Of a stretch of DNA of 10,863 nt, positions 1 to 8,214 are shown one piece after another. A model generated the notes under the pieces. The model worked only from the letters and a program-made list of their open reading frames with translations, had not been told where the DNA came from and did not search any database. The position numbers were made by a program, and so were the translations under genes. The DNA comes from Kouleothrix aurantiaca. Its GTDB lineage: Bacteria; Chloroflexota; Chloroflexia; Chloroflexales; Roseiflexaceae. Each line of letters opens with the position of its first letter. The first letter of the stretch is position 1. The stretch lies in the NCBI GenBank assembly GCA_001399705.1, contig LJCR01000036.1, positions 1 through 10,863 on the forward strand, given 5' to 3'.

Positions 1-2747
1 GACAAGATCTGAGGTTGATATTGAATACTCTGGAAGTTCCGATCTGTAGCATCGGCGCGAGTTTCGGTTTGCTTTAATGCACAACATGCATCTATAACCT
101 TTTGTGCTAATATCCGAGCATTGAGCGCAATTTGTAGAATAGGAAGCCTTTCAACATAACCCTTATCAAAAGACAACTTACTATTTATCGAACGTAGAAG
201 ATAAGAATAGACGCGCGAATTTAGGGCCCCTACCGGAAAAGAGCACAAGAAAATGCCCGGCCCTGAATTAGTAAATATGGCATTTTCAAGCAAACGACAT
301 CCCAGTGATCCTTGTGCGATCATCGAGTAAGTCCAACCTGAAACAAAATAGTACTGCCGACTTGGGATAATTGCATCTATTGCTTTTAGGCGAGCTCCTT
401 CTTGCTCCCAGTCTACATGGTAATGGTTATATCCATGCCATTTCCCATAGCCTCCGCCTTTAACATATCGGAACCACCGTTCAGAGTTTGAAGTTTCCCA
501 AAAGAATTTCACAAAGCGATTACTATCTGTTGCGTGTAAACCCTCAAGAACCTCTCCAGCATCTTTTAATGATACATTCTCAAACAGAAGGAGGGCTTTG
601 TCGCTAAGTGTGTAAGCTATAGGTGACTGTGGAATCTGAGTAAAAAGTCTCTGTTTATGCAGAGTGAACACTCTGTTTTCACGTTCCGTCAATTGCTGCG
701 CTTTTTCGTTGGAACTCTTCAAGCCTATGAGGCGAGTGGCGAGGAACGAATGTGCTTCAGAAGCAGCTGAGTTACGAAAAATGAACAACGCAACTTGTAC
801 TACTTCGCCAGCAACTTCCTCAAATGCATTCGCTCCTAGATGCGCCACTGCCTGAAAGCTCGTTTCACGCAGCAGGCCGGTAAACTCGCGCTTCCTACGC
901 ACATCTGCCAGTCGCTCATCTGGCACAGCACGCAGTTCAGCATAACTGCTTAAGAACATCCAGCTCTGCTGCGTGACCATCGCCACGTGGCCACCCTGCA
1001 AGCATAGATCGAGACAACGCAAGATAAAGGCAGCGTAGAGATCGCGCTTACCGGACTTGTAGTGCTTCTCGACATACTTCTTGAGCACAGCAGGCATATT
1101 CCCGCTGCCCATATACGGCGGGTTGGTCACAACTACCGCGTACTTGCGGTCGAGCAGCTGGAGCAGTCGCACGCCGCGCTCGGCCTCACGGCCGAACAGC
1201 GCGTCGGCCGGGTCGGCGCTGGCGGCCTCGGCGCGAAAGGCGGCGGCGATTCTGTCGAGTACCAGGCGCTTCAGCTCAGTTGGATCGTGCGAGATCAGAG
1301 CAGTGGATTCCGCGGAGTTTGAACCATCAAACATGCTATTCTGGCGTGGTGCCTGCACTTTGGCAATCGCCGCGTCGATCTCGGCGGCGGGTCGCAGCAG
1401 GCTGCCCAGAATCTCGGCCTGCGACAACGTTTCGAAGATTCGTTCCAGCACCGGGCGCAGCGGCCGATCCTCGGGAGGGCGCTGAAGGTGGCGTTCCAGC
1501 GCCGACGCATCCAGGCCGCTGGGCGTGGTCGCCAGGTTGATCTGCGGTGGCGTCCAGCTCGGCATCGGCCGGCGGCGGGCGCGCGCCTCGTCGCGGATCA
1601 CTTCCAGCGCGCGCATGTACAGCGTCAGCGCGGCCAGTTGCACTGCGCGCGGATCGATGTCGATGCCGTGGAGATGCTGGCGCAGGATCGTCTCGACCAC
1701 TTGCTGCGCGACCCAATCAGGGTGTTGTTCGCGGTACATTGCCGCCAGCAGGTCGAACGCCCCGCGCAGGAAATGGCCCGAGCCAACGCAGGGATCGAGC
1801 ACAGTCAGCATTTCCAGCGTGGCCGCTGTTGGCGCGGGGGCATTGAGCGGCCGGTCTTCGGTCGGGCGAATGTAATAGTCCCACTCTGCTGGCAGTGCGC
1901 TCTGCGGATGAATTTCGTGGTACGAGCGACCAAGGCTGTTCTGCAAAAGCCATTTGACCATATACGGCTCGGTGAAGAGCTGGGTGGCGGCCGCGATCTC
2001 GGCGCGGCTCCCTGCCTTGCCACCGCTCCCTAGCTTCTCATACACCCGCGCCTTGGCGGCCTCCTGATAGAACTGGTAGGTCCAGCCGATCGCGTCCGGG
2101 TCGGCGAAGGCGGCGTCGGCCTCCGCCAGCGTGAAGCCCGCCGGCGCGCCGCCGATCAGCGTGACGCAGCGCAACATTGCGGCGGTCGATGGGCGCAGCG
2201 CAGCGGAAGGATCACTCAGATCGAAGAGGCCGGGCAGAAAAGCGGCCTGGGCCGTGCAGGCATCATCGATCACCGCCCACCAGCCGCCGTCGGATTGAGC
2301 GCAGCGGGCCGGGTCGGTCTGCCGCAGGACGAACAGCGCCTCAGGGATTCCCTCGTAGTCCGGGTTGGCGCGCAGTGTCTCGTCGATCAGGCCGCGGGCC
2401 TCCATTGTGCGGAGGGCGAGCAGCCGGTTGATCCAGGTGTAGGCCGCGCGCTCGACGAACTCCTCGCGGGCAGCGCGGCGCTTCTGCTCCGCCTCAGCGC
2501 CCTTCAGGCCGTTCGCAGCCGCGGCAAGGTAGGCATCAGCAACCACGCGGGCGCGGCGCTCGCTCGGGCCGGGGTTCCGTAACGCATCGATCGGGATTGC
2601 CGTGCCGTCGGGCGCAATCCCAAGGCGCTCAAGCTCACGATCGAGGTCACCGCGCTGCCACGTGCCGTCAGCACCGGCAGTACCGGCCAGGGTCACACGC
2701 AGGTTCGCGACGAGCGGGCGGAGGAGATCTTTGTGACGTTTGAGCAT
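1..2747 (-). CDS. pglX: BREX adenine-specific DNA methyltransferase PglX/BrxX (3' end outside window)
   Basis: This frame is open from an ATG at 2747 to the left edge, giving the first 915 residues; family members are usually about 1150-1250, so roughly a quarter is missing. A GGGAG ribosome binding site six bases upstream, overlapping the stop of the preceding gene, fixes the start. The N-terminal part has the family-typical stretch EFVERAAYTWINRLLALRTM (about residues 94-113). SAM-binding motif I is DPCVGSGHF (318-326), followed by GIDIDP (361-366). The catalytic motif IV is NPPY (542-545), the N6-adenine class. FEEVAGEVVQ and the later VKGGGYGKWHGYN segment also match PglX. In BREX it methylates one strand of a non-palindromic host motif, marking self DNA, and is needed for phage exclusion. 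Odd: codons after about residue 635 are markedly AT-richer than before. Identity as PglX is firm; subtype is open. Confidence 0.93.
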   Translation of the reverse strand, partial: MLKRHKDLLRPLVANLRVTLAGTAGADGTWQRGDLDRELERLGIAPDGTAIPIDALRNPGPSERRARVVADAYLAAAANGLKGAEAEQKRRAAREEFVERAAYTWINRLLALRTMEARGLIDETLRANPDYEGIPEALFVLRQTDPARCAQSDGGWWAVIDDACTAQAAFLPGLFDLSDPSAALRPSTAAMLRCVTLIGGAPAGFTLAEADAAFADPDAIGWTYQFYQEAAKARVYEKLGSGGKAGSRAEIAAATQLFTEPYMVKWLLQNSLGRSYHEIHPQSALPAEWDYYIRPTEDRPLNAPAPTAATLEMLTVLDPCVGSGHFLRGAFDLLAAMYREQHPDWVAQQVVETILRQHLHGIDIDPRAVQLAALTLYMRALEVIRDEARARRRPMPSWTPPQINLATTPSGLDASALERHLQRPPEDRPLRPVLERIFETLSQAEILGSLLRPAAEIDAAIAKVQAPRQNSMFDGSNSAESTALISHDPTELKRLVLDRIAAAFRAEAASADPADALFGREAERGVRLLQLLDRKYAVVVTNPPYMGSGNMPAVLKKYVEKHYKSGKRDLYAAFILRCLDLCLQGGHVAMVTQQSWMFLSSYAELRAVPDERLADVRRKREFTGLLRETSFQAVAHLGANAFEEVAGEVVQVALFIFRNSAASEAHSFLATRLIGLKSSNEKAQQLTERENRVFTLHKQRLFTQIPQSPIAYTLSDKALLLFENVSLKDAGEVLEGLHATDSNRFVKFFWETSNSERWFRYVKGGGYGKWHGYNHYHVDWEQEGARLKAIDAIIPSRQYYFVSGWTYSMIAQGSLGCRLLENAIFTNSGPGIFLCSFPVGALNSRVYSYLLRSINSKLSFDKGYVERLPILQIALNARILAQKVIDACCALKQTETRADATDRNFQSIQYQPQIL

Positions 2748-2750
2748 GGA

Positions 2751-3845
2751 TTACTCCCTATCCGGTGACTGGCTGATCTGTCGCAGGAAGCCTTGTACTT
2801 CCTCCTGAACCTGTGAAAGCGGCGCGTCATAGGCCAGCGAGTCGCTGCCGTACCCCAGCCGCCAGACGTTCGGAAAGTTGCGTGGGCGCATCGCAATGCC
2901 CCGCATTCGGAGGAAATCTTCCAGCGCGGCCCGATGGGATGGCTGGTCGCCCTTCGCATTATGCAGGTTGATCATCCATCCGGTCGGCTTCGCGTGGATG
3001 ATCAGGTTGACCGCTACGCTGGAACTGGCGTTCACCTCGTAGACGAGAATGTCACTCAGCATCGTCTGCGAGCGCCAGAAGCCCGGCGTGATAGGAAATG
3101 CACACACGCTGGTGTCGATGAGCGATTTGAGTGTCTGAAGCTTCTGTCGCATCTCCGTGCGAAGCTGGTCAATTCCTTCAAGCAGGCGCTCGATGTCAAC
3201 CTGGTTATCACGGAAGAATGACAGTGTCGCAGCATCCATGCTCGTCTCCCTGGAGAGGTCACTGATCGTGCGAATGAAGTCACGCAGGAATGTCAGGTAC
3301 GGCTCGCGCGCCGACAGCAGCGTTCCGCCGATACGCTGGAGCAGTGCCTGGAAGAGCTGCGGGTAGCTGATCGGCTGGAACCCGTAGAACGCTGGCGACG
3401 GCGCGATCGGCCGGAGTGTGAGCAGGATGCCGTACCATAGCCGCCCTCCGCTTATCTGCTCAAGATAGCAGCGGTATTCCTCGAACGGGTTGACCGCTTC
3501 GTGATAGATTTTATTCTCAATTCCCATCAACACCGTCCGGGCGTCGATTACCAGGTCAAGCCGCTTCCCCTGGTCGGTGTAGACTTCCGTTCGCACATCC
3601 GCGTGCTGAATGCGCTCCGCGTCCGGGTGCGCGACAAGATCGAGCAGGGTGGCGAGCAAGGTGCTGCCGAGACCGTGCGGTTTCGCCGGGTCAAGATAGA
3701 ACGCCAGCACATTGCTTGCGAGCAACTCCTGGTGCTGGAAGCCGGTGATCTCCAGCAGCGTCGGCTCCCGCGGCTGCACCTGCGGCAGGCGGTGGAACTC
3801 ACGCAGCAGCTTCTCGAATGTCGCGCGTACAGGTGATGCGGTCAT
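2751..3845 (-). CDS. PD-(D/E)XK nuclease superfamily protein (PDDEXK_4-like)
   Basis: A 364-residue protein between brxC and pglX, starting 23 bases after the brxC stop and ending three bases before the pglX start. The N-terminal region has an NVLAFYLDPAKPHGLG segment (45-60) typical of a family of PD-(D/E)XK proteins (Pfam PDDEXK_4). The likely catalytic core is E87, D97 within RLDLVID, and E110-N-K112 within GIENKIYH, matching the pattern E...D-x12-ExK, followed by an alpha helix with EEYRCYLEQ. The C-terminal half (about 200-364) has no motif I recognise. By family it should be a metal-dependent DNA endonuclease; that it takes part in phage defence is inferred from its position inside the operon. 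No Shine-Dalgarno sequence is visible before the ATG, unlike its neighbours, which may mean lower or coupled translation. It is not a standard BREX core gene. Confidence 0.78.
   Translation of the reverse strand: MTASPVRATFEKLLREFHRLPQVQPREPTLLEITGFQHQELLASNVLAFYLDPAKPHGLGSTLLATLLDLVAHPDAERIQHADVRTEVYTDQGKRLDLVIDARTVLMGIENKIYHEAVNPFEEYRCYLEQISGGRLWYGILLTLRPIAPSPAFYGFQPISYPQLFQALLQRIGGTLLSAREPYLTFLRDFIRTISDLSRETSMDAATLSFFRDNQVDIERLLEGIDQLRTEMRQKLQTLKSLIDTSVCAFPITPGFWRSQTMLSDILVYEVNASSSVAVNLIIHAKPTGWMINLHNAKGDQPSHRAALEDFLRMRGIAMRPRNFPNVWRLGYGSDSLAYDAPLSQVQEEVQGFLRQISQSPDRE
2755..2759 (-). promoter_or_regulatory. Ribosome binding site of pglX inside the stop region of the nuclease gene
   Basis: On the minus strand the bases before the pglX ATG read GGGAG followed by TAATCC. 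The GGGAG lies in the last codons of the nuclease gene, so its stop (TAA) sits between the binding site and the pglX start. This arrangement implies translational coupling of the two genes and supports the ATG at 2747 as the start. Confidence 0.6.
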
Positions 3846-3868
3846 TGTCGTACCGGTGAGCGCTATGA

Positions 3869-6295
3869 CTACTCGATGATCACCATCTTACGCTGCTCCA
3901 CCTCCGGCAGCAACCGGTCGCGCAGATCGGACAGCATCCGATCGAGATCCTCTGGCGATGTAAGGCGTGCCTGAGCAACCAGATCGCTCCACCGCAGACG
4001 CAGTTCCTGCGCCGGTGTATCGATCTCTTCGGGTGGCAGCACGACGACTGGCCTGTACTGCTCGCGCAGCTCGCCGAGGTGCCGCTGCGCCGTCATATCC
4101 GCGTTCGCCAGGTTGGTCAGGATGCCGCGCGCCTCGGCGAAGCCAATGTCCTGCTGAGCAAGCCGGTCACGCACGCTCTGGAACAGCGCGGACAGCGCAG
4201 CAACCTCGATTGACACCTGCTCCTCCGGCACGCCGGCCGCACGCACGCGCTGCTCCAATCCGGCCTCGATCTCGGCTAGCTTCGCCGTCGCCTCCTGCTT
4301 CCAGGTTGCGATCTGGTCGGCGATCGCCTTTTGCGCGGCGCGGTATGCCTGCGTCAACTCGTTCCAACGCGCCGGGTCGGTCACGCCGCGCTCGCCCGCC
4401 ACCGTGCGCCAGTCGTCGATGAAGCGGCGCACCTCTTGCAGCTCGCTGTCGGCGTAGACCATCTGATTGAAGAAGTCGCGCATCACGGTGTAGTCCGCGC
4501 CGTGGTCGCGCTGGAACGCGGTGATAGTCTGGAGGGTGGTGACATAGTTGATGAGCGTATCGGCCTGCTCGCGGAAGCGCGGGAGCCGCACCACCGGGTT
4601 GGCGTTGTTCAACAGCTCCGCCACCAGGCTATTGCCCGAGTCGAAGGCCAGAGGGAGCGGACATTGCGCCGTCGCGGCCCATTGCTGCACCACCTGCGCC
4701 TGCTTCGCTGTCTCGTTGAGCCTCTCGCCCAGAACGGCATTGAGCGTGGCGGCCACCAGCGCCGGCTTTGTGTGAAACAGCGTCTCGATGTAGTTACGGA
4801 TCTGCTGCAACTCGGCGATGCCCAGTTCCGATTTGACGCCCTGCACCCGCAGGTTCTTAAACTTGGCCTCCTTCGTGAGCGCCAGAACAACGTCCGGGTC
4901 GTTGGGGTCGGTGAGGGTCTTGCTGGTGTCGATCAGGCGGCAACTGGAGGCGCGCAGGAGCAGCGCCAGCGCAACCTTCGCGCCGTTCGGGTCCCAGCCG
5001 TAGGGCGGGCGCTCGATCTCGATGCGGAGCGCGTCGGCCTGCACGAACTGCTGGTACTGGTCGTCGATCGGTAACCGGGTGCGGATGGTGCTCAGCAGCG
5101 GGTGCGCGTCGTTGAGCGTCCCATCCGCGCGGTAGACGCCGAGCGCCTGGAGGTCGCTGTTCGTCGTGTTGCCGGCCAGCGCCGCCTTCACCGCGGTCTC
5201 CTCGTTGCTGAAGCGGTGCGGCACGTCGGCGAAACGCGCATAGATATGGGGCAGGATCTGGCCGAGGGTCATGCGGATGGCCGCAGATGGGCTCTCACCG
5301 GCCGCCGGCTGGTAGGGCGTCCCCTGGAAGAAGATCGTCGCGCCGCGCACCGCCTGTCCCAGCAGCCGGCGCACCTCGGCCTTGTGGCTCGCCAGGTCAA
5401 CCTGCTTCGCCTGCCGGGCGACATCTTTCTCCGTGTCGCTCGATTGTGGCGCGCTCGTGACCTGGGTGGCGATCTCATCGGTCGCGAGCGCGAGCGCCAA
5501 CATCGCGCGCAGACCAGGTACATCCCCAAGTCGGACCAGAATGGTGTTGGCCTCCTGTGTCGATCGCTGTTTGAGGGCCGCGTCGTCGCCTATCTGCGGG
5601 TCGAGTGCCCGCTGGAACGGGCTGTAGACCCGTAGCGTGACGGGAGCCGTCGGATTGCGTGCCACGCGCCCGTCGATGTCGAGCTTGAGCGCGATCTCGC
5701 GCCCTAAAATCGCCACCTTGTCGAAGCGGAGCGCGTCATCGCTGTCGTACTCCTTGAGCGCCTGGCTCAGCTCGTAGGTCTGGGCCTGTAGCTCCTCCTG
5801 CCGCGCCCGCACCCGATCCTGGAAGCCGCGCTGCTGCGTGCTGAGGAAGATGTACTGTTCGCCGACGTGCTTGACGTAGCCGGCCTTGACCAGGCGGTCC
5901 AGCTCGGCCTTGACCAGGGGGCGGATCGTCGCGAGGTCGGCGTCGATCGAGTCGACCAGTGAGCGGGCCACGTTGTCTAGCGTCGTCGAGAGGTACTCGG
6001 CCTCGCCGAGCAAGTACAGCGCCCGCGCCACGCGGGGGGTAAAGTCAGTTGCGCCCGGCACCGTGTCGCGCACCCGGTTCAGGTCAGTCTTGGTCTCGAT
6101 AGGTGCGTCGCTGGCGAGCTGGTCGTAGAGATCGGCCAGGCTCAGCATGCGCCCGATCGGCGCTTCCAGCAGCCCTGGCGTCTCAATAATCGCGCCCTGG
6201 ACCACGCCGATCATCGTGCGGTTCGAGCCGGTCAGCGCCTCGTCGCGGCCGGCGGCCTGCGCGATGCCCTTGACCACATCCGGGATGACCGCCAC
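3869..6295 (-). CDS. brxC: BrxC/PglY, C-terminal fragment after frameshift
   Basis: This 808-residue frame carries the remaining two thirds of BrxC. Its GTG at 6295 is only the first start-like codon and has no ribosome binding site, so it is unlikely to be a true start. Read upstream, the frame continues the sequence of the N-terminal fragment if one base is added at 6309/6310: FALFYPL joins QPWTVAVIPDVVKG. The restored protein would be 1212 residues, the usual BrxC length. Visible features are an all-alpha, Arg/Ala-rich middle, a likely coiled coil around residues 650-710 (repeated A/E/K/L around QKAIADQIATWKQEATAKL), and a C-terminal LRDRLLPEVEQRKMVIIE that resembles the ends of family members. 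BrxC is a large AAA-type ATPase of the BREX complex whose exact role is still not well defined. Confidence 0.85.
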   Translation of the reverse strand: MAVIPDVVKGIAQAAGRDEALTGSNRTMIGVVQGAIIETPGLLEAPIGRMLSLADLYDQLASDAPIETKTDLNRVRDTVPGATDFTPRVARALYLLGEAEYLSTTLDNVARSLVDSIDADLATIRPLVKAELDRLVKAGYVKHVGEQYIFLSTQQRGFQDRVRARQEELQAQTYELSQALKEYDSDDALRFDKVAILGREIALKLDIDGRVARNPTAPVTLRVYSPFQRALDPQIGDDAALKQRSTQEANTILVRLGDVPGLRAMLALALATDEIATQVTSAPQSSDTEKDVARQAKQVDLASHKAEVRRLLGQAVRGATIFFQGTPYQPAAGESPSAAIRMTLGQILPHIYARFADVPHRFSNEETAVKAALAGNTTNSDLQALGVYRADGTLNDAHPLLSTIRTRLPIDDQYQQFVQADALRIEIERPPYGWDPNGAKVALALLLRASSCRLIDTSKTLTDPNDPDVVLALTKEAKFKNLRVQGVKSELGIAELQQIRNYIETLFHTKPALVAATLNAVLGERLNETAKQAQVVQQWAATAQCPLPLAFDSGNSLVAELLNNANPVVRLPRFREQADTLINYVTTLQTITAFQRDHGADYTVMRDFFNQMVYADSELQEVRRFIDDWRTVAGERGVTDPARWNELTQAYRAAQKAIADQIATWKQEATAKLAEIEAGLEQRVRAAGVPEEQVSIEVAALSALFQSVRDRLAQQDIGFAEARGILTNLANADMTAQRHLGELREQYRPVVVLPPEEIDTPAQELRLRWSDLVAQARLTSPEDLDRMLSDLRDRLLPEVEQRKMVIIE

Positions 6296-7506
6296 CGTCC
6301 AGGGCTGTAAGGGTAGAACAGCGCGAAGTGCTCGGCATTTGGGATTGGATACTCGCGCTGTGCCTCCATCGTGCCCATATCACTCAGGTCGCCCATGCGC
6401 TGCGTGAAGCGGTCTTGCAGCACCACGCGCGCCGGCTGCGTCTTGCGCAGCAGCCGCTCCTCGACGACCTGGCTGATGTCCTCATTGCTGAGCTTGCACT
6501 TGTGTGCGAAGCGCTGGTTGATCTTGGCGTACTGTTCCTGCTGGACATTCGATTGGAGCGCCTGTACATCACCGTGCGCGGTGACGGCGATCCAGAGCCG
6601 CCCCTCGCCGGCCGTCGCGGCAGTCTCGACCAGTGCCTGGACCTGCATGGTGCGCTCATTCGCGTTGCCGCTGGCGATCCACTGGCCCACTTCGTCAAGC
6701 TGGAGCAGCAGCTTATGGCGTCGGCCACCGCCGTCGCGTGCCGCACACCAGCGCCGCAGCCGGTCGATCAGCATGGCCGGATCGATCCCGCTGCGCAGCA
6801 CGGTATTTACCGCTCGCTCGACGGCCGCGGCACCGCCGCTGAAGTGTTCGGGCAGTACGTCGGCCGCGGCGGCATAGAGGTGCTCCATGTAAAACTCGGG
6901 GTCGGCGGCGATCTCCTCCCACGCCGCGCCGCCGCGATCGCTGGCGCGCTGCCGGAAGTCGGCCGTCACGCCCCGCGCGTCGATCTGGTGCTCGATCGCC
7001 CAGGCCAGCGGCCAACTCTGTGTGAAGCCGCGTTGCAGCGCGAAGAGCTTGAACGCGATCAGCGCGAGCGGGTCGTCGCGGCTGGCCTGCATGGCATGCA
7101 GGTTGCCGCCGACCACTGTGGTCGTGATCTTGCGCTTGCAAATAGTGAGGTAGCGCCGAATGGCGTCGCGGTCGGGGCTATTGCTGGGCAGGCGATCTAA
7201 GAAAACGTCGTGGGATGACTGGCCTTCCAGATCGGCGCCTTCGAGCACGATCCCCAGCACCTTGACCAGCAGGGACTTCCCGGAGCCGAAGAAGCCGCTG
7301 ACCCAGAGGCCGATGCTCTGCTCGTCATCGCGCTCGGCGGCATCCGCGTACGCGTCAAGAACACTGCGCAGGTGCTTTTCCCACTGCGGCGTAACGACCA
7401 GGTTGCTCAGCTCGCCCAACAGCACGGATGGACGGCGATCGACGACTTTGACGACGGGTTCAATGCGCTTCTGGATTGCGGTGGCGAATGTCTCGCGTAT
7501 CTGCAT
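6232..7506 (-). CDS. brxC: BrxC/PglY, N-terminal ATPase fragment, broken by frameshift
   Basis: The ATG at 7506 is preceded by GGAGG five bases upstream, 20 bases after the end of the HEPN-like gene. The frame encodes 424 residues, of which about the first 399 are BrxC; the tail after FALFYPY (from about 6306 down) is out-of-frame, basic nonsense ending at 6232. The Walker A motif is GFFGSGKS (71-78) and the likely Walker B is LLLQLDE (266-272), so the nucleotide-binding parts of a P-loop ATPase are present. The RRPSVLLGELSNLVVT segment (24-39) is also typical of this family. As sequenced, the gene would give a truncated ATPase lacking about 800 residues and the operon would probably not work unless the break is a sequencing error or is bypassed. 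Confidence 0.88.
   Translation of the reverse strand: MQIRETFATAIQKRIEPVVKVVDRRPSVLLGELSNLVVTPQWEKHLRSVLDAYADAAERDDEQSIGLWVSGFFGSGKSLLVKVLGIVLEGADLEGQSSHDVFLDRLPSNSPDRDAIRRYLTICKRKITTTVVGGNLHAMQASRDDPLALIAFKLFALQRGFTQSWPLAWAIEHQIDARGVTADFRQRASDRGGAAWEEIAADPEFYMEHLYAAAADVLPEHFSGGAAAVERAVNTVLRSGIDPAMLIDRLRRWCAARDGGGRRHKLLLQLDEVGQWIASGNANERTMQVQALVETAATAGEGRLWIAVTAHGDVQALQSNVQQEQYAKINQRFAHKCKLSNEDISQVVEERLLRKTQPARVVLQDRFTQRMGDLSDMGTMEAQREYPIPNAEHFALFYPYSPGRWRSSRMWSRASRRPPAATRR
6305..6314 (-). other. Single-base frameshift site in brxC
   Basis: On the plus strand the local sequence is CTGTAAGGGT. Adding one A to the AA at 6309-6310 (one T on the coding strand, CCCTTA to CCCTTTA) changes TAC-CCT-TAC-AGC to TAC-CCT-TTA-CAG and joins the two brxC frames without loss or gain of residues, giving YPLQPW across the join. 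The simplest reading is a one-base deletion or an undercall next to short homopolymers (AA and GGG). Both frames remain open and family-like right up to this point, so the change must be recent or an artefact. Confidence 0.85.
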
Positions 7507-7526
7507 CAGGTCCTCCGGGTAAACGA

Positions 7527-8195
7527 TCAGGGTGTCGCTGTGGGCGATTGAGCGATGGCGGTGAGCGGCTGGTCCGCATCGATTGCTGGGGTAGATGTTC
7601 CTACCCTGGCACAGTAGGCGTCGATCTTCTTGGTAAACTCACGATCCATGAAGTCAAGAAGGAAGTCGGACGTTACGTTGCAGATCGTGGAAACGTTCCG
7701 GGGGTTGATCCGATTCGCGTTCGCGGTCAGATGGCCGTGGGCAAAGATGTGCCTGATGGATGCCGAGATGTACCCGACATTCGTGCTCGTTCGGTTTCGG
7801 CACGCCTCCAGCTTCGGCTTCAGCCCCTCATCAATGCGCTTATGGAGAAACGTGAAGAGCCGCCCATCCCGATCCTTCTCGATGAAGGTCTCGATAACCT
7901 GTTCTGGCTTGTATGGTTTCAGCAGTTCCTCAAGCTGTCCCACGCTCTTCAGACCATTCAGTTTGAGGAAGCATTCCAATGCTGAGTGTGTCAGAAGCAT
8001 TTGGAAAAAGGCGTTGTAGCCCAGGACCGTGTCGTCCGTATAGCCGTCGAGTTGAATGCCTCGGAATGACCGGGCGAGGCGCATGCGGTTGGCGAAACGA
8101 TTGATGTCGCCGAATCGCACCGCGAAGCCCATCGTGCGCGGGTCACGGCCGCTTCGTATGAGTTCCTGGAATGTCGCGAATCGCTGGAGGCCCAT
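7527..8195 (-). CDS. HEPN-like domain protein in BREX operon (putative RNase)
   Basis: A 222-residue protein between brxB and brxC; ATG at 8195 follows a GGAG seven bases upstream, and brxC starts 20 bases after its stop. It looks mostly alpha-helical. The helix-rich stretch FFQMLLTHSALECFLKLNG (about 63-81) is followed later by ASIRHIFAHGHL (145-156), which contains RHIFAH at 148-153. This fits the R-(N/H/D)-x3-H active-site motif of HEPN ribonucleases and lies in a predicted helix, as in that superfamily. The last 25 or so residues are Pro/Ala/Thr-rich and probably disordered. HEPN proteins are often toxins or RNA-cleaving effectors in defence systems; that role here is inference. No adjacent nucleotidyltransferase (MNT) partner gene is seen. 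I do not recognise the protein as a named BREX component. Confidence 0.6.
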   Translation of the reverse strand: MGLQRFATFQELIRSGRDPRTMGFAVRFGDINRFANRMRLARSFRGIQLDGYTDDTVLGYNAFFQMLLTHSALECFLKLNGLKSVGQLEELLKPYKPEQVIETFIEKDRDGRLFTFLHKRIDEGLKPKLEACRNRTSTNVGYISASIRHIFAHGHLTANANRINPRNVSTICNVTSDFLLDFMDREFTKKIDAYCARVGTSTPAIDADQPLTAIAQSPTATP

Positions 8196-8214
8196 TGTCG
8201 TGCTCCGTTGTTAG

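Noticed and set aside
664..855. Plus-strand frame of 63 codons
   Set aside because: Antisense to pglX, where the real reading frame is open and conserved.
4331..5074. Plus-strand frame of 247 codons
   Set aside because: Antisense to the C-terminal part of brxC; composition is that of a complementary high-GC reading, and there is no supporting motif.
6305..6314. Programmed -1 frameshifting as the explanation for split brxC
   Set aside because: The C-CCU-UAC context is not a good slippery heptamer (YYY is not a homopolymer) and known BrxC proteins are single genes; deletion or sequencing error is simpler.
6328..7200. Plus-strand frame of 290 codons
   Set aside because: It lies wholly antisense to the brxC ATPase region with its Walker motifs and has no ribosome binding site or recognisable domain; a typical high-GC shadow.
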